Positions 9,197-19,549 of a DNA stretch of 64,000 bases are shown here, in pieces. The DNA lies in the NCBI RefSeq assembly GCF_036226505.1, contig NZ_CP108484.1, positions 3,782,001-3,846,000 on the forward strand, read 5' to 3'. The stretch comes from Kitasatospora sp. NBC_01246. GTDB lineage: Bacteria > Actinomycetota > Actinomycetes > Streptomycetales > Streptomycetaceae. How positions within the stretch are numbered: position 1 is the first letter of the stretch; each line of letters begins with the position of its first letter. The notes under the pieces were generated by a model, which searched no databases, was not told the origin of the DNA, and saw only the letters and a program-made list of their open reading frames with translations. The translations under genes and the position numbers were made by a program.

Positions 9197-10150
9197 TCAG
9201 CTGCGGGCGCGCTGGGTGACCGCGATGCAGACCAGCACCACCACCGCGGTGACCGGCGCCGCCACCGGCAGCTCCTCGCCCAGCAGCAGCACCGCCCAGA
9301 CCAGCGTCAGCAGCGGCTGGGCGAGCTGGAGCTGACTGGCCCTCGGCACCCCGATCGCCGCCATCCCCCGGTACCAGAGCACGAACCCGCCGAGCTGCGA
9401 CACCGCCGCCGTGTACGCCAGCCCGGCCAGCGCCTTCACCCCCGGGTGCGCCGGCTCGCCCGGCAGCGCCAGCGCCGTGGTCACCACGGTGACCGGCAGC
9501 GCCGCGACCACCGCCCAGGCGATCACCTGCCACCCCGGCAGCTCCCGCGAGATCCGCCCGCCCTCCGCGTACCCGGCCGCGCAGACCACCAGCGCGGCGA
9601 ACAGGTAGAGGTCGGCGGTGGTCGGCCGCCCGTGGCTCTGCAGCAGGGTGAAGGCCAGCACCGCCGCCGCACCGGCCAGCGCCGCGCACCAGAAGGCCCG
9701 GGACGGGCGCCGGCCGGTGCGCAGCGCCGAGAACGCGGCGGTGGCGAGCGGCAGCACACCGATGACCACAGCCGAGTGGGCGGTCGAGGAGGCCCGCAGC
9801 GCCAGCGTGGTGAGCAGCGGGAAGCCCAGCACGCAGCCGGCCGAGACCACCAGCAGCCCGGGCCAGTGCCGGCGCGCGGGGAGCGGGACGCGGGCGGCCG
9901 CCAGGCAGAGCGCGGCGAGCAGCCCGGCCACGGCGCCGCGCAGGCCGGTCGCCGTCCACGGACCGAACCCGGACAGGGCCCAGGCGGTCGCGGGGAAGCT
10001 GAAGGAGAAGGAGAGGACGCCGAGGGCCGCCAGGGCCGTACCGGAGCTGCCCGAGCTGCCGGAGCTGCCGGAGCTGCCCGAGCTGGCGGAGCCGATCGGT
10101 GCCTGCGGTGCTATCGCGATCGGGCGGGTAGCGCTATCTTGTGCCGTCAT
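9197..10150 (-). CDS. EamA/DMT superfamily transporter
   Basis: Ten-helix membrane exporter of the drug/metabolite family, 317 aa, with the two EamA halves (about 40-165 and 185-310). The N-terminus is unusual: before the first helix it has a Ser/Ser/Gly repeat (five SSG units, residues 24-38) encoded by a simple GC-rich repeat. The gene is divergent from a MocR-type regulator and their start codons overlap, so the regulator probably controls this exporter. DMT proteins near MocR regulators often move amino acids or vitamin B6-related compounds; the substrate here is unknown. Confidence 0.85.
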   Translation of the reverse strand: MTAQDSATRPIAIAPQAPIGSASSGSSGSSGSSGSSGTALAALGVLSFSFSFPATAWALSGFGPWTATGLRGAVAGLLAALCLAAARVPLPARRHWPGLLVVSAGCVLGFPLLTTLALRASSTAHSAVVIGVLPLATAAFSALRTGRRPSRAFWCAALAGAAAVLAFTLLQSHGRPTTADLYLFAALVVCAAGYAEGGRISRELPGWQVIAWAVVAALPVTVVTTALALPGEPAHPGVKALAGLAYTAAVSQLGGFVLWYRGMAAIGVPRASQLQLAQPLLTLVWAVLLLGEELPVAAPVTAVVVLVCIAVTQRARS

Positions 10151-10151
10151 G
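10110..10151. promoter_or_regulatory. Shared divergent control region with direct repeats and overlapping start codons
   Basis: GCTATC occurs at 10110-10115 and again at 10133-10138, about two helical turns apart, a layout typical of MocR operators. TATCTT at 10135-10140 has the right spacing to be the -10 of a leaderless transcript starting at ATG 10149. The exporter ATG on the other strand (10150-10148) overlaps this ATG in the palindrome CATG. Confidence 0.5.
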
Positions 10152-11618
10152 AACGAGCGTAGCAGCGTGACCGATCTGGCCGACAGCCTGCGCCGGGAGG
10201 TCGAGCGCTACCCGGAGGGACGCAAGCTGCCGTCGAGCCGGGCCCTGATGGAGCGCCACCAGGTCAGCCCGGTGACGGTCTCCCGGGCGATCGCCGTGCT
10301 GGCGGCCGAGGGCCTGGTGGTCTCCCGGCCGGGCGCCGGGGTCTTCCGGGCCGCCGCCTTCGCGGGCGGCGGCACCACCGGCGGCGGTTCGCCGCTCGCC
10401 GCGCCGACCGCCCGGCCCGGCGACCTCTCCTGGCAGGAGCTCGCGCTGAGCGCCGACGCGGGCCCGCGCGACCGGGGCGCGGGCGCGCTGTTCGCCACCC
10501 TGAACGTCCCGCCGCCCGACGTGGTCGACCTGAACGGCGGCTACCCGCACGCCTCGCTCCAGCCGGAGCGGCTGCTGGCCGCCGCCCTGGCCCGGGCCGG
10601 CCGGCGGCCCGGCGCCTGGGAGCGCCCGCCGGTCGACGGGCTGACCGAACTGCGCGCCTGGTTCGCCCGGGACATCGGCGGCAACGGCGGGCCGCTGGGC
10701 GCGGGCGACGTCCTGGTCACGGCGGGCGGGCAGAGCGCGCTGACCGTCGCGATCCGCTCGCTGGCCGCCCCGGGCGCACCCGTGCTGGTGGAGTCGCCGA
10801 CCTATCCCGGGACGCTCGCGGTCGCCCGCGCGGCGGGCGTGCGGCCGGTCCCCGTCCCGGTGGACGAGGACGGCGTGCGCACCGACCTGCTGGCGGCGGC
10901 CTTCGACACCACCCGGGCCCGGGTCTTCGTCTGCCAGCCGCTGTTCCAGAACCCGACCGGCGCGGTGCTCTCCCCCGAGCGGCGCGCCGAGGTGCTGCGG
11001 ATCGCCCGGACGGCCGGCGCGTTCGTCGTCGAGGACGACTTCGCCCGCCGGCTGGTCCACGCCGACTCCCCCGCACTGCCGCGCCCGCTCGCCGCCGACG
11101 ACCCGGACGGCGTGGTGGTCCACCTGCGCTCGCTGACCAAGGCCACCTCGCCCAATCTGCGGGTCGGCGCGCTGACCGCCCGCGGCCCGGCCCTGCGGCG
11201 GCTGCGGGCGACCCAGGTGGTGGACAGCTTCTTCGTGCCCCGGCCGCTCCAGGAGGCGGCACTGGAACTGGTCGCCGACCCGGGCTGGGCGCGCCACCTG
11301 CGCACCCTCGGCGCCGAGCTGCGCGACCGCCGGACGCTCACGGTGGCGGCGCTGCGCCGCGAACTCCCCGGGCTGCTCGGCCCGCACCGGCCCGGGGGCT
11401 ACCACCTCTGGCTGCGGCTGCCGGAGGGCACCGACGAGGCCGCGCTGGCCACCGCCGCGCTGCACGCCGGGGTGCTGGTCGCCCCCGGAAGCCCCTACTA
11501 CGCCGCCGAGCCCCCGGCGCCCCACCTGCGGCTGAGCTATGCCGCCGTCGACAGCCCGGCCCGGATCGCCGAGGGCGTCCACCGGCTGCGCCGGGCCTAC
11601 GAGGGTCTCACCGGCTGA
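10149..11618 (+). CDS. MocR/PdxR-type regulator (GntR wHTH + aminotransferase fold)
   Basis: Transcription regulator, 489 aa. The N-terminal GntR winged helix (about 5-75) has the LPSSRALMERHQVSPVTVSR recognition core. It is followed by a fold-type I aminotransferase domain (about 110-485) with the PLP lysine, Lys331, in SLTKATSPNLRVG. PLP or an amino-acid adduct is the usual effector. The DMT exporter starts on the opposite strand at the same place and is the obvious target. The reading frame extends more than 500 bases upstream inside the exporter gene, but homology and the -10 element both support ATG 10149. Confidence 0.88.
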   Translation: MNERSSVTDLADSLRREVERYPEGRKLPSSRALMERHQVSPVTVSRAIAVLAAEGLVVSRPGAGVFRAAAFAGGGTTGGGSPLAAPTARPGDLSWQELALSADAGPRDRGAGALFATLNVPPPDVVDLNGGYPHASLQPERLLAAALARAGRRPGAWERPPVDGLTELRAWFARDIGGNGGPLGAGDVLVTAGGQSALTVAIRSLAAPGAPVLVESPTYPGTLAVARAAGVRPVPVPVDEDGVRTDLLAAAFDTTRARVFVCQPLFQNPTGAVLSPERRAEVLRIARTAGAFVVEDDFARRLVHADSPALPRPLAADDPDGVVVHLRSLTKATSPNLRVGALTARGPALRRLRATQVVDSFFVPRPLQEAALELVADPGWARHLRTLGAELRDRRTLTVAALRRELPGLLGPHRPGGYHLWLRLPEGTDEAALATAALHAGVLVAPGSPYYAAEPPAPHLRLSYAAVDSPARIAEGVHRLRRAYEGLTG

Positions 11619-11671
11619 ACGCGGCCGGCCGCCGAGCGAGCGGGCGGGGGCGCGGGGCAGTCGGGCCCCCG

Positions 11672-12535
11672 TCAGCCCCGGTAGCCCGCCATCCGCTCCA
11701 GTCGGGCGATCCGCTCCGCCATCGGCGGGTGCGTCGAGAAGAGCTTCGTCCCGGCCTCGCCCGGGCGGAACGGGCTGGCGATCATCATGTGGCTGGCCGT
11801 CTGGAGCTGCGGCTCCGGTGGCAGCGGCAGCTGCCGGGTGCCGACGTCCAGCTTGCGCAGGGCGCTCGCCAGGGCGAGCGGGTCGCCGGTGATCCGGGCG
11901 CCGTCGGCGTCGGCCTGGTACTCCCGGGAGCGGCTGACGGCCAGCTGGATCAGCGAGGCGGCGAGCGGCCCCAGGATCATGATCGCGAGCATCCCGAAGA
12001 GCCCGGGGCCGTCGTCGTCGTCGCTGCGGCCGAACGGCACCAGCCAGGCGAAGTTCACCAGGAACATCACCACCGAGGCGAGCGCCCCGGCGACCGAGGA
12101 GATCAGGATGTCCCGGTTGTAGACGTGGCTCAGCTCGTGGCCGAGCACCCCGCGCAGCTCCCGCTCGTCCAGCAGCTGGAGGATGCCGTCGGTGCAGCAG
12201 ACCGCCGCGTTGCGCGGGTTGCGGCCGGTGGCGAAGGCGTTCGGGGCCGGGGTCGGGGAGATGTACAGCCGCGGCATCGGCTGGCGGGCCGAGGTGGAGA
12301 GCTCACGGACGATCCGGTACAGCCGCGGCGCCTCGATCTCGCTCACCGGGCGGGCCCGCATGGCGCGCAGGGCGAGCTTGTCGCTGTTCCAGTACGCGTA
12401 GGCGTTGGTCCCGAGCGCGACCAGCAGGGCGATCACGAAGCCGGTGCGGCCGAAGAAGCTGCCGATCACCAGGATCAGCGCCGAGAGGCCGCCGAGCAGT
12501 GCGGCGGTCCTCAGTCCGTTGTGCCGGCGGTGCAC
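11672..12535 (-). CDS. htpX: HtpX-type membrane zinc metalloprotease (M48)
   Basis: Membrane protease for quality control of misfolded membrane proteins, 287 aa. Two N-terminal helices (about 10-50) come first. The zinc motif [13 protein letters not shown] follows, then a second helix pair, then the third ligand region [10 protein letters not shown], and a C-terminal [15 protein letters not shown] segment typical of the family. The start is GTG. It lies just downstream of nuoN on the same strand (140 bp), the same order I recall for the second nuo cluster in Streptomyces. Confidence 0.92.
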   Translation of the reverse strand: MHRRHNGLRTAALLGGLSALILVIGSFFGRTGFVIALLVALGTNAYAYWNSDKLALRAMRARPVSEIEAPRLYRIVRELSTSARQPMPRLYISPTPAPNAFATGRNPRNAAVCCTDGILQLLDERELRGVLGHELSHVYNRDILISSVAGALASVVMFLVNFAWLVPFGRSDDDDGPGLFGMLAIMILGPLAASLIQLAVSRSREYQADADGARITGDPLALASALRKLDVGTRQLPLPPEPQLQTASHMMIASPFRPGEAGTKLFSTHPPMAERIARLERMAGYRG

Positions 12536-12675
12536 GGCAGGCCCTCCAATGGTGCGGTGGGGAAGCCCTCGCTGCCTCGTCCCTCTGCCCGCTCAACGGG
12601 CGAGCCCGGCGGCCTTGTTCCCTTGTGACCACCGCTACACCCGGACCGCCCAGCCGCCCTCCCCGGCCGGCGGCC

Positions 12676-14286
12676 TCAGAACAGCGTGCCGCCGACCACC
12701 TGGAGGACCAGCTGCGGGGCCACCGAGAGCACCACGGCCACCGAGGCGGTGAGCCCCAGGGTGGCCGTCAGCGAGGCCGGCAGCCGGCGCTCGGCGACGG
12801 CGGTGACCGCGTCCTGCGACGGCTCCGGGGCGAAGAGCCGCGCCGTCCAGAGCAGGTAGTAGTACAGCGCGATGACCACATTGACGGCCATCACCACGGC
12901 CAGCCAGCCCAGCCCGGCGTCGACGGCGGCGCGGAACACCACCACCTTGCCGAACAGCCCGATCACCCCAGGCGGGAGCCCGGCCAGGCAGAGCAGGAAG
13001 AACGCCAGCGCCAGGGCCGTCCAGCGGCGCCGGGCGAACAGGCCGCGGAACTCGTCCACGCTCGTCCCGGCCCGGCGGCCGACGGCGGCGACCACCGCGA
13101 AGGCGCCCAGGTTCACCACGCCGTAGATCAGCGCGTACGCGGCGGTGGCGCCCAGGCTGTCCGCCCCGGTCCGTGCGTAGCCGGCGGCGGCGAGCGGCAC
13201 CAGCAGGTACCCGGCCTGGCCCACCGAGGACCAGGCGAGCAACCGCACCGCGCTGTACCGGGTGTCGAACCGCTGGCGCAGCGCGCCCACGTTGCCGACC
13301 GTCATGGTGACGGCGGCCAGCACCGCGAGCACCAGGCCCCAGGTGTGCGCGTACGGCCGGAAGGCGATCGTGGTGACCAGCGCCAGGCCGGAGAGGCCGG
13401 CCGCCTTTCCGACCACCGAGAGGTAGCCGGCCACCGGCAGCGGGGCGCCGACGTAGGTGTCGGGCACCCAGAAGTGGAACGGGACGGCGGCGACCTTGAA
13501 GGCGAAGCCGACCAGGGTGAGCACCGCGCCGGCCTCGGCCAGCGGCTTGAGCTGGGCGGGGGCTTGGGCCAGGCCCTCGGCGACGGCGCCCAGGTGCAGG
13601 CTGCCGCTCGCGGCGTAGACGAAGCCGATGCCGAGCAGCATCACCGCGGTCGCGGTGACGGAGGAGAGGAAGAACTTCAGCGCGGCCTCCGCGCCCCGGC
13701 CGTCCCGGCGCAGCGCGACCAGGGCGAAGGCCGGCAGCGAGGCCACCTCCAGGGCGACCACCAGGGTGGCGAGGTCCCGGGAGGCGGGCAGCAGGGCGGC
13801 GCCGGTGGCGCTGGAGAGCAGCAGGAACCAGTACTCGCCGCCGGGCAGCCCCGCGGCGGAGCCGTCGTCCGATGCCGGGCCGTCCACGGTGTGCATCGAG
13901 AGCAGCGCGGCGATCAGCGCGCCGCCGAGCGCGAGCAGCTGGAAGACCAGCGCGAAGTGGTCCGCGACGTAGGAGCAGCCGGTGTCCCGCACGCAGAAGG
14001 TGCTCCGGGGCGAGCCGCCGGTGAGCGGGAGCAGGGCGAGCAGCGCGAGGGCGAGGCCGCCCACGGCCAGGGCGCCGAGCAGCTTGCGGTGGCGCGCGGG
14101 CAGGAAGAGGTCGGTGACCAGCACCGCGAGGGCGGCCAGCGCGGCGATCAGCGGGGGCGCGATCGCCACCCAGTCCACGGACTGGATCAGGCTGCCCGGG
14201 TCGGCTACGGCGAGGGAGGTCACAGTGGGCTGCCCCGTGGAGTGAGGTCCGAGTGCGGCGAGCTGGGGTCCGAGCATGTCAGCCAC
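12676..14286 (-). CDS. nuoN: NADH-quinone oxidoreductase subunit N
   Basis: Antiporter-like membrane subunit of complex I, 536 aa, with about 14 helices and the proton-channel segments of the Mrp family: a conserved Lys and Glu in the helices around FKVAAVPFHFWVPD and LAWSSVGQAGYLL. Last gene of the operon. The start may be GTG 14286, which overlaps nuoM by eight bases, or ATG 14277 three codons on. It works with NuoL and NuoM as the proton-pumping arm. Confidence 0.93.
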   Translation of the reverse strand: MADMLGPQLAALGPHSTGQPTVTSLAVADPGSLIQSVDWVAIAPPLIAALAALAVLVTDLFLPARHRKLLGALAVGGLALALLALLPLTGGSPRSTFCVRDTGCSYVADHFALVFQLLALGGALIAALLSMHTVDGPASDDGSAAGLPGGEYWFLLLSSATGAALLPASRDLATLVVALEVASLPAFALVALRRDGRGAEAALKFFLSSVTATAVMLLGIGFVYAASGSLHLGAVAEGLAQAPAQLKPLAEAGAVLTLVGFAFKVAAVPFHFWVPDTYVGAPLPVAGYLSVVGKAAGLSGLALVTTIAFRPYAHTWGLVLAVLAAVTMTVGNVGALRQRFDTRYSAVRLLAWSSVGQAGYLLVPLAAAGYARTGADSLGATAAYALIYGVVNLGAFAVVAAVGRRAGTSVDEFRGLFARRRWTALALAFFLLCLAGLPPGVIGLFGKVVVFRAAVDAGLGWLAVVMAVNVVIALYYYLLWTARLFAPEPSQDAVTAVAERRLPASLTATLGLTASVAVVLSVAPQLVLQVVGGTLF

Positions 14287-15835
14287 CCCCGAGGAGGTGC
14301 TTGACGGCCGGGTCGGAGAGACCGAGCAGGAGCGCGGGCCAGAGGCCGGCGAGCAGGGTGAGGGCGGCCAGCGGGGTCCAGCTGACGGCCTCGTACGGGC
14401 GCAGGTCGGCGAGCTCGGCCACCGGGGCCGGCTGCTTCGGGTCGCCCATGCAGACGCGCTTGACCACCATCAGCAGGTACCCGGCGGTGAGGAGGGTGCC
14501 CAGGCCGGCCAGCACCATGTAGGTGACGAACGCGGGGCGCGAGAGGCCCTCGGCCGGGTCGAACGCGCCGAACATCGCGAGCAGCTCGCCCCAGAAGCCG
14601 GCCAGCCCCGGCAGGCCGAGGCTGGCGACGGCGGCGAAGGCCAGCAGGGCGCCGATCCGCGGGGCCCGTCCGTAGAGGGCGGCCCCGGTGGAGCCGGCCA
14701 GGGTGTCGAGGTCCGCCGTGCCGTAGCGGTCCTTCAGGGCCCCGACCACGAAGAACAGCAGGCCGGTGATCAGCCCGTGGGCGATGTTGGCGAACAGCGC
14801 GCCGTTGACGCCCACCGGGGTGAGGGAGGCGATGCCCAGCAGCACGAAGCCCATGTGGCCGACGGAGGAGTAGGCGATCAGGCGCTTGAGGTCGCCCTTG
14901 GCCCCGGGCCGGACCAGCGCGAGGCAGGCCAGCGAGCCGTAGACGATGCCGACGGCGGCGAACGCGCCCAGGTAGGGGGCGAGCGTCGCGGTACCGTCCG
15001 GGACGACCGGGAGGAGGACCCGGACCAGGCCGTACGTCCCCATCTTCAGCAGCACGCCGGCGAGCAGCACCGAGCCGACCGTGGGGGCCGCCGTGTGCGC
15101 GTCCGGGAGCCAGCTGTGCAGCGGCCAGGCGGGGGCCTTGACCACCAGCCCGACCATGATCGCCAGGGCGGCGACCACCTGGGTGGTGTGGCTCAGGCCG
15201 CTGCCGTGCGCGGCGGCCAGCGCCTGCATGTCGAAGGTGCCCGCCTTGCTGCCGACCAGCAGGAAGCCGAGCAGCATCACCGCCGAGCCGAGCAGCGTGT
15301 ACAGGATGAACCGGTTGGCGGCCGGCACCTTCGCCCCGGTGCCCCAGCGGGCGATCAGGAAGTACATCGGGATCAGCACGATCTCGAAGGCCAGGAAGAA
15401 GAGCAGCAGGTCCAGCACCGCGAAGGTGGCGAGCATGCCGACTTCGAGCAGGAGGAACAGCCCGGTGAAGGCCCGGGCCGAGGGGACGCCCTCCCCGGTC
15501 GGCAGCCGCTTCTCCGAGTACAGCGCGCAGAGGAAGGTGAGCAGCGCGGTCAGCACGATCAGCGGGAGCGAGACGCCGTCCACGCCGAGGTGGAGGCGCA
15601 CGCCGATGGCCGGGATCCAGGACACGTCGGTGGTCGCCTGCATCCGGCCGGGCCCGTCGTGGTCGAAGCCCGCCGCGAGGACGATGCCGAGCACCAGGAC
15701 GGCGCCGGTGACCACGGTGTTCAGCCGCAGCGCGCGCCGGTCGGCGGCGGCCGGGTCGGCGCCGAACGCCGGTACCAGGGTCAGCGCGGCCCCGGCCAGC
15801 GGCAGCACCAGGAGGGCGATGAGGACTGCGTTCAT
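14279..15835 (-). CDS. nuoM: NADH-quinone oxidoreductase subunit M
   Basis: Antiporter-like subunit of complex I, 518 aa, about 14 helices. Typical segments are the LHLGVDGVSLPLIVLTALL start of the conserved core, VKAPAWPLHSWLPDAH, the AYSSVGHMGFVLLGI proton-channel helix and NGALFANIAHGLITGLLFF. It lies between nuoL (66 bp upstream) and nuoN (8-bp overlap). Confidence 0.94.
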   Translation of the reverse strand: MNAVLIALLVLPLAGAALTLVPAFGADPAAADRRALRLNTVVTGAVLVLGIVLAAGFDHDGPGRMQATTDVSWIPAIGVRLHLGVDGVSLPLIVLTALLTFLCALYSEKRLPTGEGVPSARAFTGLFLLLEVGMLATFAVLDLLLFFLAFEIVLIPMYFLIARWGTGAKVPAANRFILYTLLGSAVMLLGFLLVGSKAGTFDMQALAAAHGSGLSHTTQVVAALAIMVGLVVKAPAWPLHSWLPDAHTAAPTVGSVLLAGVLLKMGTYGLVRVLLPVVPDGTATLAPYLGAFAAVGIVYGSLACLALVRPGAKGDLKRLIAYSSVGHMGFVLLGIASLTPVGVNGALFANIAHGLITGLLFFVVGALKDRYGTADLDTLAGSTGAALYGRAPRIGALLAFAAVASLGLPGLAGFWGELLAMFGAFDPAEGLSRPAFVTYMVLAGLGTLLTAGYLLMVVKRVCMGDPKQPAPVAELADLRPYEAVSWTPLAALTLLAGLWPALLLGLSDPAVKHLLGGG

Positions 15836-15901
15836 CGGGGGCTCCTACGGGCTGCGGTCGGCGGGGCTGGGCGGCGGGGCTGCCTGTTCTGGTCCATCCG
15901 G

Positions 15902-17935
15902 CTACACCGCCACCAGGACGACCAGCAGGACGACGCCGGCGAGCAGCGCGCTGAGGTAGGTCTGCGCGTTCCCGGTCTGGGCGAGCCGGACGGCCCGGCC
16001 GAGCAGGCCGGCCGCCGTCCCGCTGCCGCGCACGTACGTCTCGACGACCTCGCGGTCGAGGAAGCGGACCAGCCGGGCCGCGGCGGTCACCGGCCGGACG
16101 AACAGCGCGCTGTAGAGCCGGTCGACGCCGAAGCCGTGCCGGGCCGGGCCGAACAGCGGACCGAGCAGGGTGCGGCCGGGGTCGGCGACGATCACCTCGG
16201 CGGCCGGGGCGCCGGCCTGCTCGGGCACCCGGCCCAGCGGTGCGGCGGGCGGCTGGCCGGCGCCGAGCCGCGCGGTGGCGGAGCGCCAGGCCCCGTACGC
16301 CAGCAGCGCGCCGACCACGGCGAGGCCGGTACCGGTCACGGCGGTGACGGCCGAGGGCCGCAGCGAGCCGCCGTCCAGCAGCGCGGGCAGCCAGTCCGAG
16401 CGCAGGCTCGTCACGCCGAAGGCCATGGTCGGGACGGCCAGCACCCAGAGCGGCCAGCGCATCGCGGGCGGCTCGGCGGTGGCCGGGTCGGCCTCGTCCA
16501 CCTCGGGCGAGTAGGGCGCGTCGGCCTCGTGGTCCGCCGGCGAGGCGGGCGCGGCGGCGCCGGCGGCGGCCGGGCTGTGGAACGCCACCAGGAACAGCCG
16601 CGCCGCGTACGCCGCGGTCAGCAGGGCGGTGAGCGCGGCCGAGATCAGCACGATCCAGCCGGCCGACTGCGGTACCGCGGACACCGGGCCGAGGCCGTTG
16701 GTCAGCGCCTCGCCGTTGGCCGCGTGCTCGGCGGCGGTCAGCACCGCCTCCTTGCTGAAGAAGCCGGAGAACGGCGGCAGCCCGATCAGGGCGACGAGCG
16801 CGATGCCCATCGTCCAGTAGGCGTCCGGCACCCGCTTGCGCAGCCCCGGGATCCGGAACATCGCGGAGATCGAGTTGGTGTGCGCGGCGTGGATCACCAC
16901 ACCGGCCGCGAGGAACAGCAGTGCCTTGAACGCCCCGTGGCTGACCAGGTGGAAGACGGAGGCCTCGCGGTCGCCGGCGGCCAGGGCGCCGGCCATGTAG
17001 CCGAGCTGCCCGACCGTCGAGTAGGCGAGCACCCGCTTCAGGTCGTCCTGGGCGAGCGCGCAGAGCGCCGAGCCGATCATCGTCACGGCGGCCATCACCG
17101 CGAGCACCACCAGCGCCGCGCCGGAGAGCAGGAAGACCGGCAGCAGCCGGGCGACCAGGTAGATGCCGGCCGCGACCATGGTGGCGGCGTGGATCAGCGC
17201 GGAGACCGGCGTCGGACCGGCCATCGCGTCCGGGAGCCAGGTGTGCAGCGGGAACTGCGCGCTCTTGCCGGCCACGCCGGCGAGCAGCAGCAGCGCGGTC
17301 AGCGTCGGGTGGCCGAGCCGCCCCTCGGCGGCGGCCGCCAGGACGTCAGAGATCCGGAAGCTGCCGGCGTCGGCGCCCAGCAGGAAGATGCCGAACAGGA
17401 ACGGCACGTCACCGAGCTTGGTGACCAGGAAGGCCTTCAGCGAGGCCGACCGGGCGTCCGCGGTCTCCCAGTGGTGGCCGATCAGGAAGTACGAGCAGAT
17501 GCCCATGACCTCCCAGCCGACCAGCAGCACGATCAGGTCGCCCGAGTAGACGACCAGGAACATCGCCGCCGTGAACAGCGAGACCAGCGCCGCGTACGAC
17601 GGGTAGCGCGGGTCGTCCTTGAGGTAGGCGGTCGAGTACACCTGCACGCAGGTGGCGACCAGGCCGACCAGCACGGAGATCAGCGAGCTGTAGCCGTCCA
17701 GGTAGAGGCCGAGCGTGAGGTCCGGCCCGCCGGTCGGGGTGAGCCAGGTGCCGGCCTCCAGCACCTGGCCGGTGCCCAGCTGGAGGGCGACCACCAGGGC
17801 GAGCACGGCCGAGACGGCGACCGGCACGATCGCCAGCGGCCGGGCCAGACCGGGCGCGCGCCTGCCGACGGCCAGGGTGGCGGCCGATCCGAGCGCGGGC
17901 AGGACGGGGACGAGGACGGGCAGGGCGAGGTTCAT
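15902..17935 (-). CDS. nuoL: NADH-quinone oxidoreductase subunit L
   Basis: Largest antiporter-like subunit of complex I, 677 aa, about 16 helices and the C-terminal lateral helix region. Conserved parts include [55 protein letters not shown] and [13 protein letters not shown]. An Ala/Pro/Asp-rich cytoplasmic loop lies at about 455-485. ATG overlaps the nuoK stop (ATGA), implying translational coupling. Confidence 0.95.
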   Translation of the reverse strand: MNLALPVLVPVLPALGSAATLAVGRRAPGLARPLAIVPVAVSAVLALVVALQLGTGQVLEAGTWLTPTGGPDLTLGLYLDGYSSLISVLVGLVATCVQVYSTAYLKDDPRYPSYAALVSLFTAAMFLVVYSGDLIVLLVGWEVMGICSYFLIGHHWETADARSASLKAFLVTKLGDVPFLFGIFLLGADAGSFRISDVLAAAAEGRLGHPTLTALLLLAGVAGKSAQFPLHTWLPDAMAGPTPVSALIHAATMVAAGIYLVARLLPVFLLSGAALVVLAVMAAVTMIGSALCALAQDDLKRVLAYSTVGQLGYMAGALAAGDREASVFHLVSHGAFKALLFLAAGVVIHAAHTNSISAMFRIPGLRKRVPDAYWTMGIALVALIGLPPFSGFFSKEAVLTAAEHAANGEALTNGLGPVSAVPQSAGWIVLISAALTALLTAAYAARLFLVAFHSPAAAGAAAPASPADHEADAPYSPEVDEADPATAEPPAMRWPLWVLAVPTMAFGVTSLRSDWLPALLDGGSLRPSAVTAVTGTGLAVVGALLAYGAWRSATARLGAGQPPAAPLGRVPEQAGAPAAEVIVADPGRTLLGPLFGPARHGFGVDRLYSALFVRPVTAAARLVRFLDREVVETYVRGSGTAAGLLGRAVRLAQTGNAQTYLSALLAGVVLLVVLVAV

Positions 17936-18300
17936 GCGGCGGCCTGGCCCTTCGGTGCCCCGGCGCCGGCCGGCGCCTCCTCGGCGGACTCGGCGGGATC
18001 ACCGAGCGCGGTGGCCCGGTCGATGTCCGCGGTGCCCCGGGCCCGGAAGAGCAGCAGGACGATGGCGAGCCCGAGGCCGATCTCGGCGGCGGCGATGGTG
18101 ATGGTGAACAGGGTGAGCGCCTGGCCGGCGTGCAGGGAGTCCCGCAGCCAGGCGTCGAAAGCGACGAGGTTGAGGTTGACGGCGTTGAGCATCAGCTCCA
18201 CGGACATCAGCACCAGGACGACGTTGCGCCGGGCGAGCACGCCGTACACGCCGACGCTGAACAGCAGCGCGGCGAGCACGACGGGGTAGGCGAGATGCAT
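17932..18300 (-). CDS. nuoK: NADH-quinone oxidoreductase subunit K
   Basis: Three-helix subunit of complex I, 122 aa. It starts at [20 protein letters not shown], with the conserved membrane glutamate in the [17 protein letters not shown] helix and a second in [15 protein letters not shown]. It has an unusual 20-residue C-terminal tail rich in Ala, Pro and Glu. The ATG overlaps the nuoJ stop by one base and its own stop overlaps the nuoL start. Confidence 0.95.
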   Translation of the reverse strand: MHLAYPVVLAALLFSVGVYGVLARRNVVLVLMSVELMLNAVNLNLVAFDAWLRDSLHAGQALTLFTITIAAAEIGLGLAIVLLLFRARGTADIDRATALGDPAESAEEAPAGAGAPKGQAAA

Positions 18301-18998
18301 CAGCTCTCCTCCGCCGAGGTCGTCGAGGCGGGAGCCGCGGGCTCGGCCGGGGCCTTCGGCGCGGTGGCGGCGACCGTCCCGTTGGAGCCCACCGGCCGGC
18401 CCGCGCGCAGCTTGGCGGCCCGGGGCGGCGGCACCCGCCGACCGGCCCCGCGGGACAGCACGATCGCGCCGACCAGTGCGGCCAGCAGCAGCACCGAGAG
18501 CGCCTCGAAGGGCAGCACCCAGGTCCGGAACAGGCTGGTACCCGTCGCCTGCGCCGAACCGCCGCCCCCGCCGAGGTCGATCCACGACGTCCGGAAGGCG
18601 TCGACGAGCAGCGTCACCAGCGTCCCGGCCGTGGCCAGCGCCACCACCAGGGCGACCCAGCGGTTGCCCGAGTCGGCGTCCGGCGAGCGCCCGATCGGCG
18701 CCCGGGTGAGCATCAGCCCGAACAGCACCAGGACGACCACCGAGCCGAGGTAGATCAGCACCTGCACCCACGCGATGAACTCGGCGGTGAGCAGCAGGAA
18801 CTCCACCGCCAGGCCGCCGAGCGCGACCACCAGCCAGAGCGCGGCGTGCACCAGCTGCCTGGTGGTCACGGCCATCACGGCCGAGCCCAGCACGGCGACG
18901 CCGACCAGCAGGAAGACGATCTCGACCCCGGTCGGGGAGAGGAACGAGCGGGCGGCCGGGTCCAGCGACCCGGCCGCGGTCAGCAGGGCGGCACTCAT
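18300..18998 (-). CDS. nuoJ: NADH-quinone oxidoreductase subunit J
   Basis: Five-helix membrane subunit, 232 aa. The family core is visible in [40 protein letters not shown] and [21 protein letters not shown] long loop at about 115-155 and a C-terminal Ala/Pro-rich tail exceed the usual NuoJ length. It is coupled to nuoI by an ATGA overlap. Confidence 0.93.
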   Translation of the reverse strand: MSAALLTAAGSLDPAARSFLSPTGVEIVFLLVGVAVLGSAVMAVTTRQLVHAALWLVVALGGLAVEFLLLTAEFIAWVQVLIYLGSVVVLVLFGLMLTRAPIGRSPDADSGNRWVALVVALATAGTLVTLLVDAFRTSWIDLGGGGGSAQATGTSLFRTWVLPFEALSVLLLAALVGAIVLSRGAGRRVPPPRAAKLRAGRPVGSNGTVAATAPKAPAEPAAPASTTSAEES

Positions 18999-19549
18999 CG
19001 CGGGTCACCCTCCTCCGGCGCCGCCGAGGCGGCGGCGGCCAGCTTGTCCGCGGCCTTGCGCGCGGTGGCGATCTCCTTGGGCTCCTCGGCCGCCGGGTCC
19101 AGCGCCGGCGGCGCCGGCACCGTCCACATCCACTCGCGGAGCTTGTCCCGCTCGTGGGTCAGCTCCAGGATGTCGGTCTCCGCGTACTCGAACTCCGGGG
19201 ACCAGAACAGCGCGTCGAACGGGCACACCTCGATGCAGATCCCGCAGTACATGCAGAGCGAGAAGTCGATGGCGAAGCGGTCCAGCACGTTGCGGGTCCG
19301 GGCGCGGGCGTTCGGGTCGGCGGCCGGCAGCGTCTCCTTGTGGGAGTCGATGTAGATGCACCAGTCCGGGCACTCGCGGGCGCACAGCATGCAGACCGTG
19401 CAGTTCTCCTCCAGCAGCGCGATCACGCCGCGCGAGCGCGGCGGCAGCGCGGGCTGCACGTCGGGGTACTGCGCGGTGACGGTCTTCTTCGTCATCGTCC
19501 GCAGGGTGACGGCCAGGCCCTTGGCCAGTCCGGAGCCGGGGAAGCTCAT
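18995..19549 (-). CDS. nuoI: NADH-quinone oxidoreductase subunit I (two 4Fe-4S clusters)
   Basis: Ferredoxin-like peripheral subunit, 184 aa, with two 4Fe-4S motifs: [15 protein letters not shown] and [13 protein letters not shown]. It carries electrons between NuoG-type and NuoB clusters in full complex I. The C-terminal extension after residue 135 is charged and Ala-rich. Its ATG overlaps the stop of the preceding 26-codon frame (ATGA), so translation is probably coupled to it. Confidence 0.94.
   Translation of the reverse strand: MSFPGSGLAKGLAVTLRTMTKKTVTAQYPDVQPALPPRSRGVIALLEENCTVCMLCARECPDWCIYIDSHKETLPAADPNARARTRNVLDRFAIDFSLCMYCGICIEVCPFDALFWSPEFEYAETDILELTHERDKLREWMWTVPAPPALDPAAEEPKEIATARKAADKLAAAASAAPEEGDPR

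Noticed and set aside
14276..18289. A 1337-codon plus-strand open frame antisense to nuoK-M
   Set aside because: Same shadow effect; its peptide is dominated by Gly, Arg, Glu and Gln with no domain, while the minus strand encodes perfect complex I subunits.
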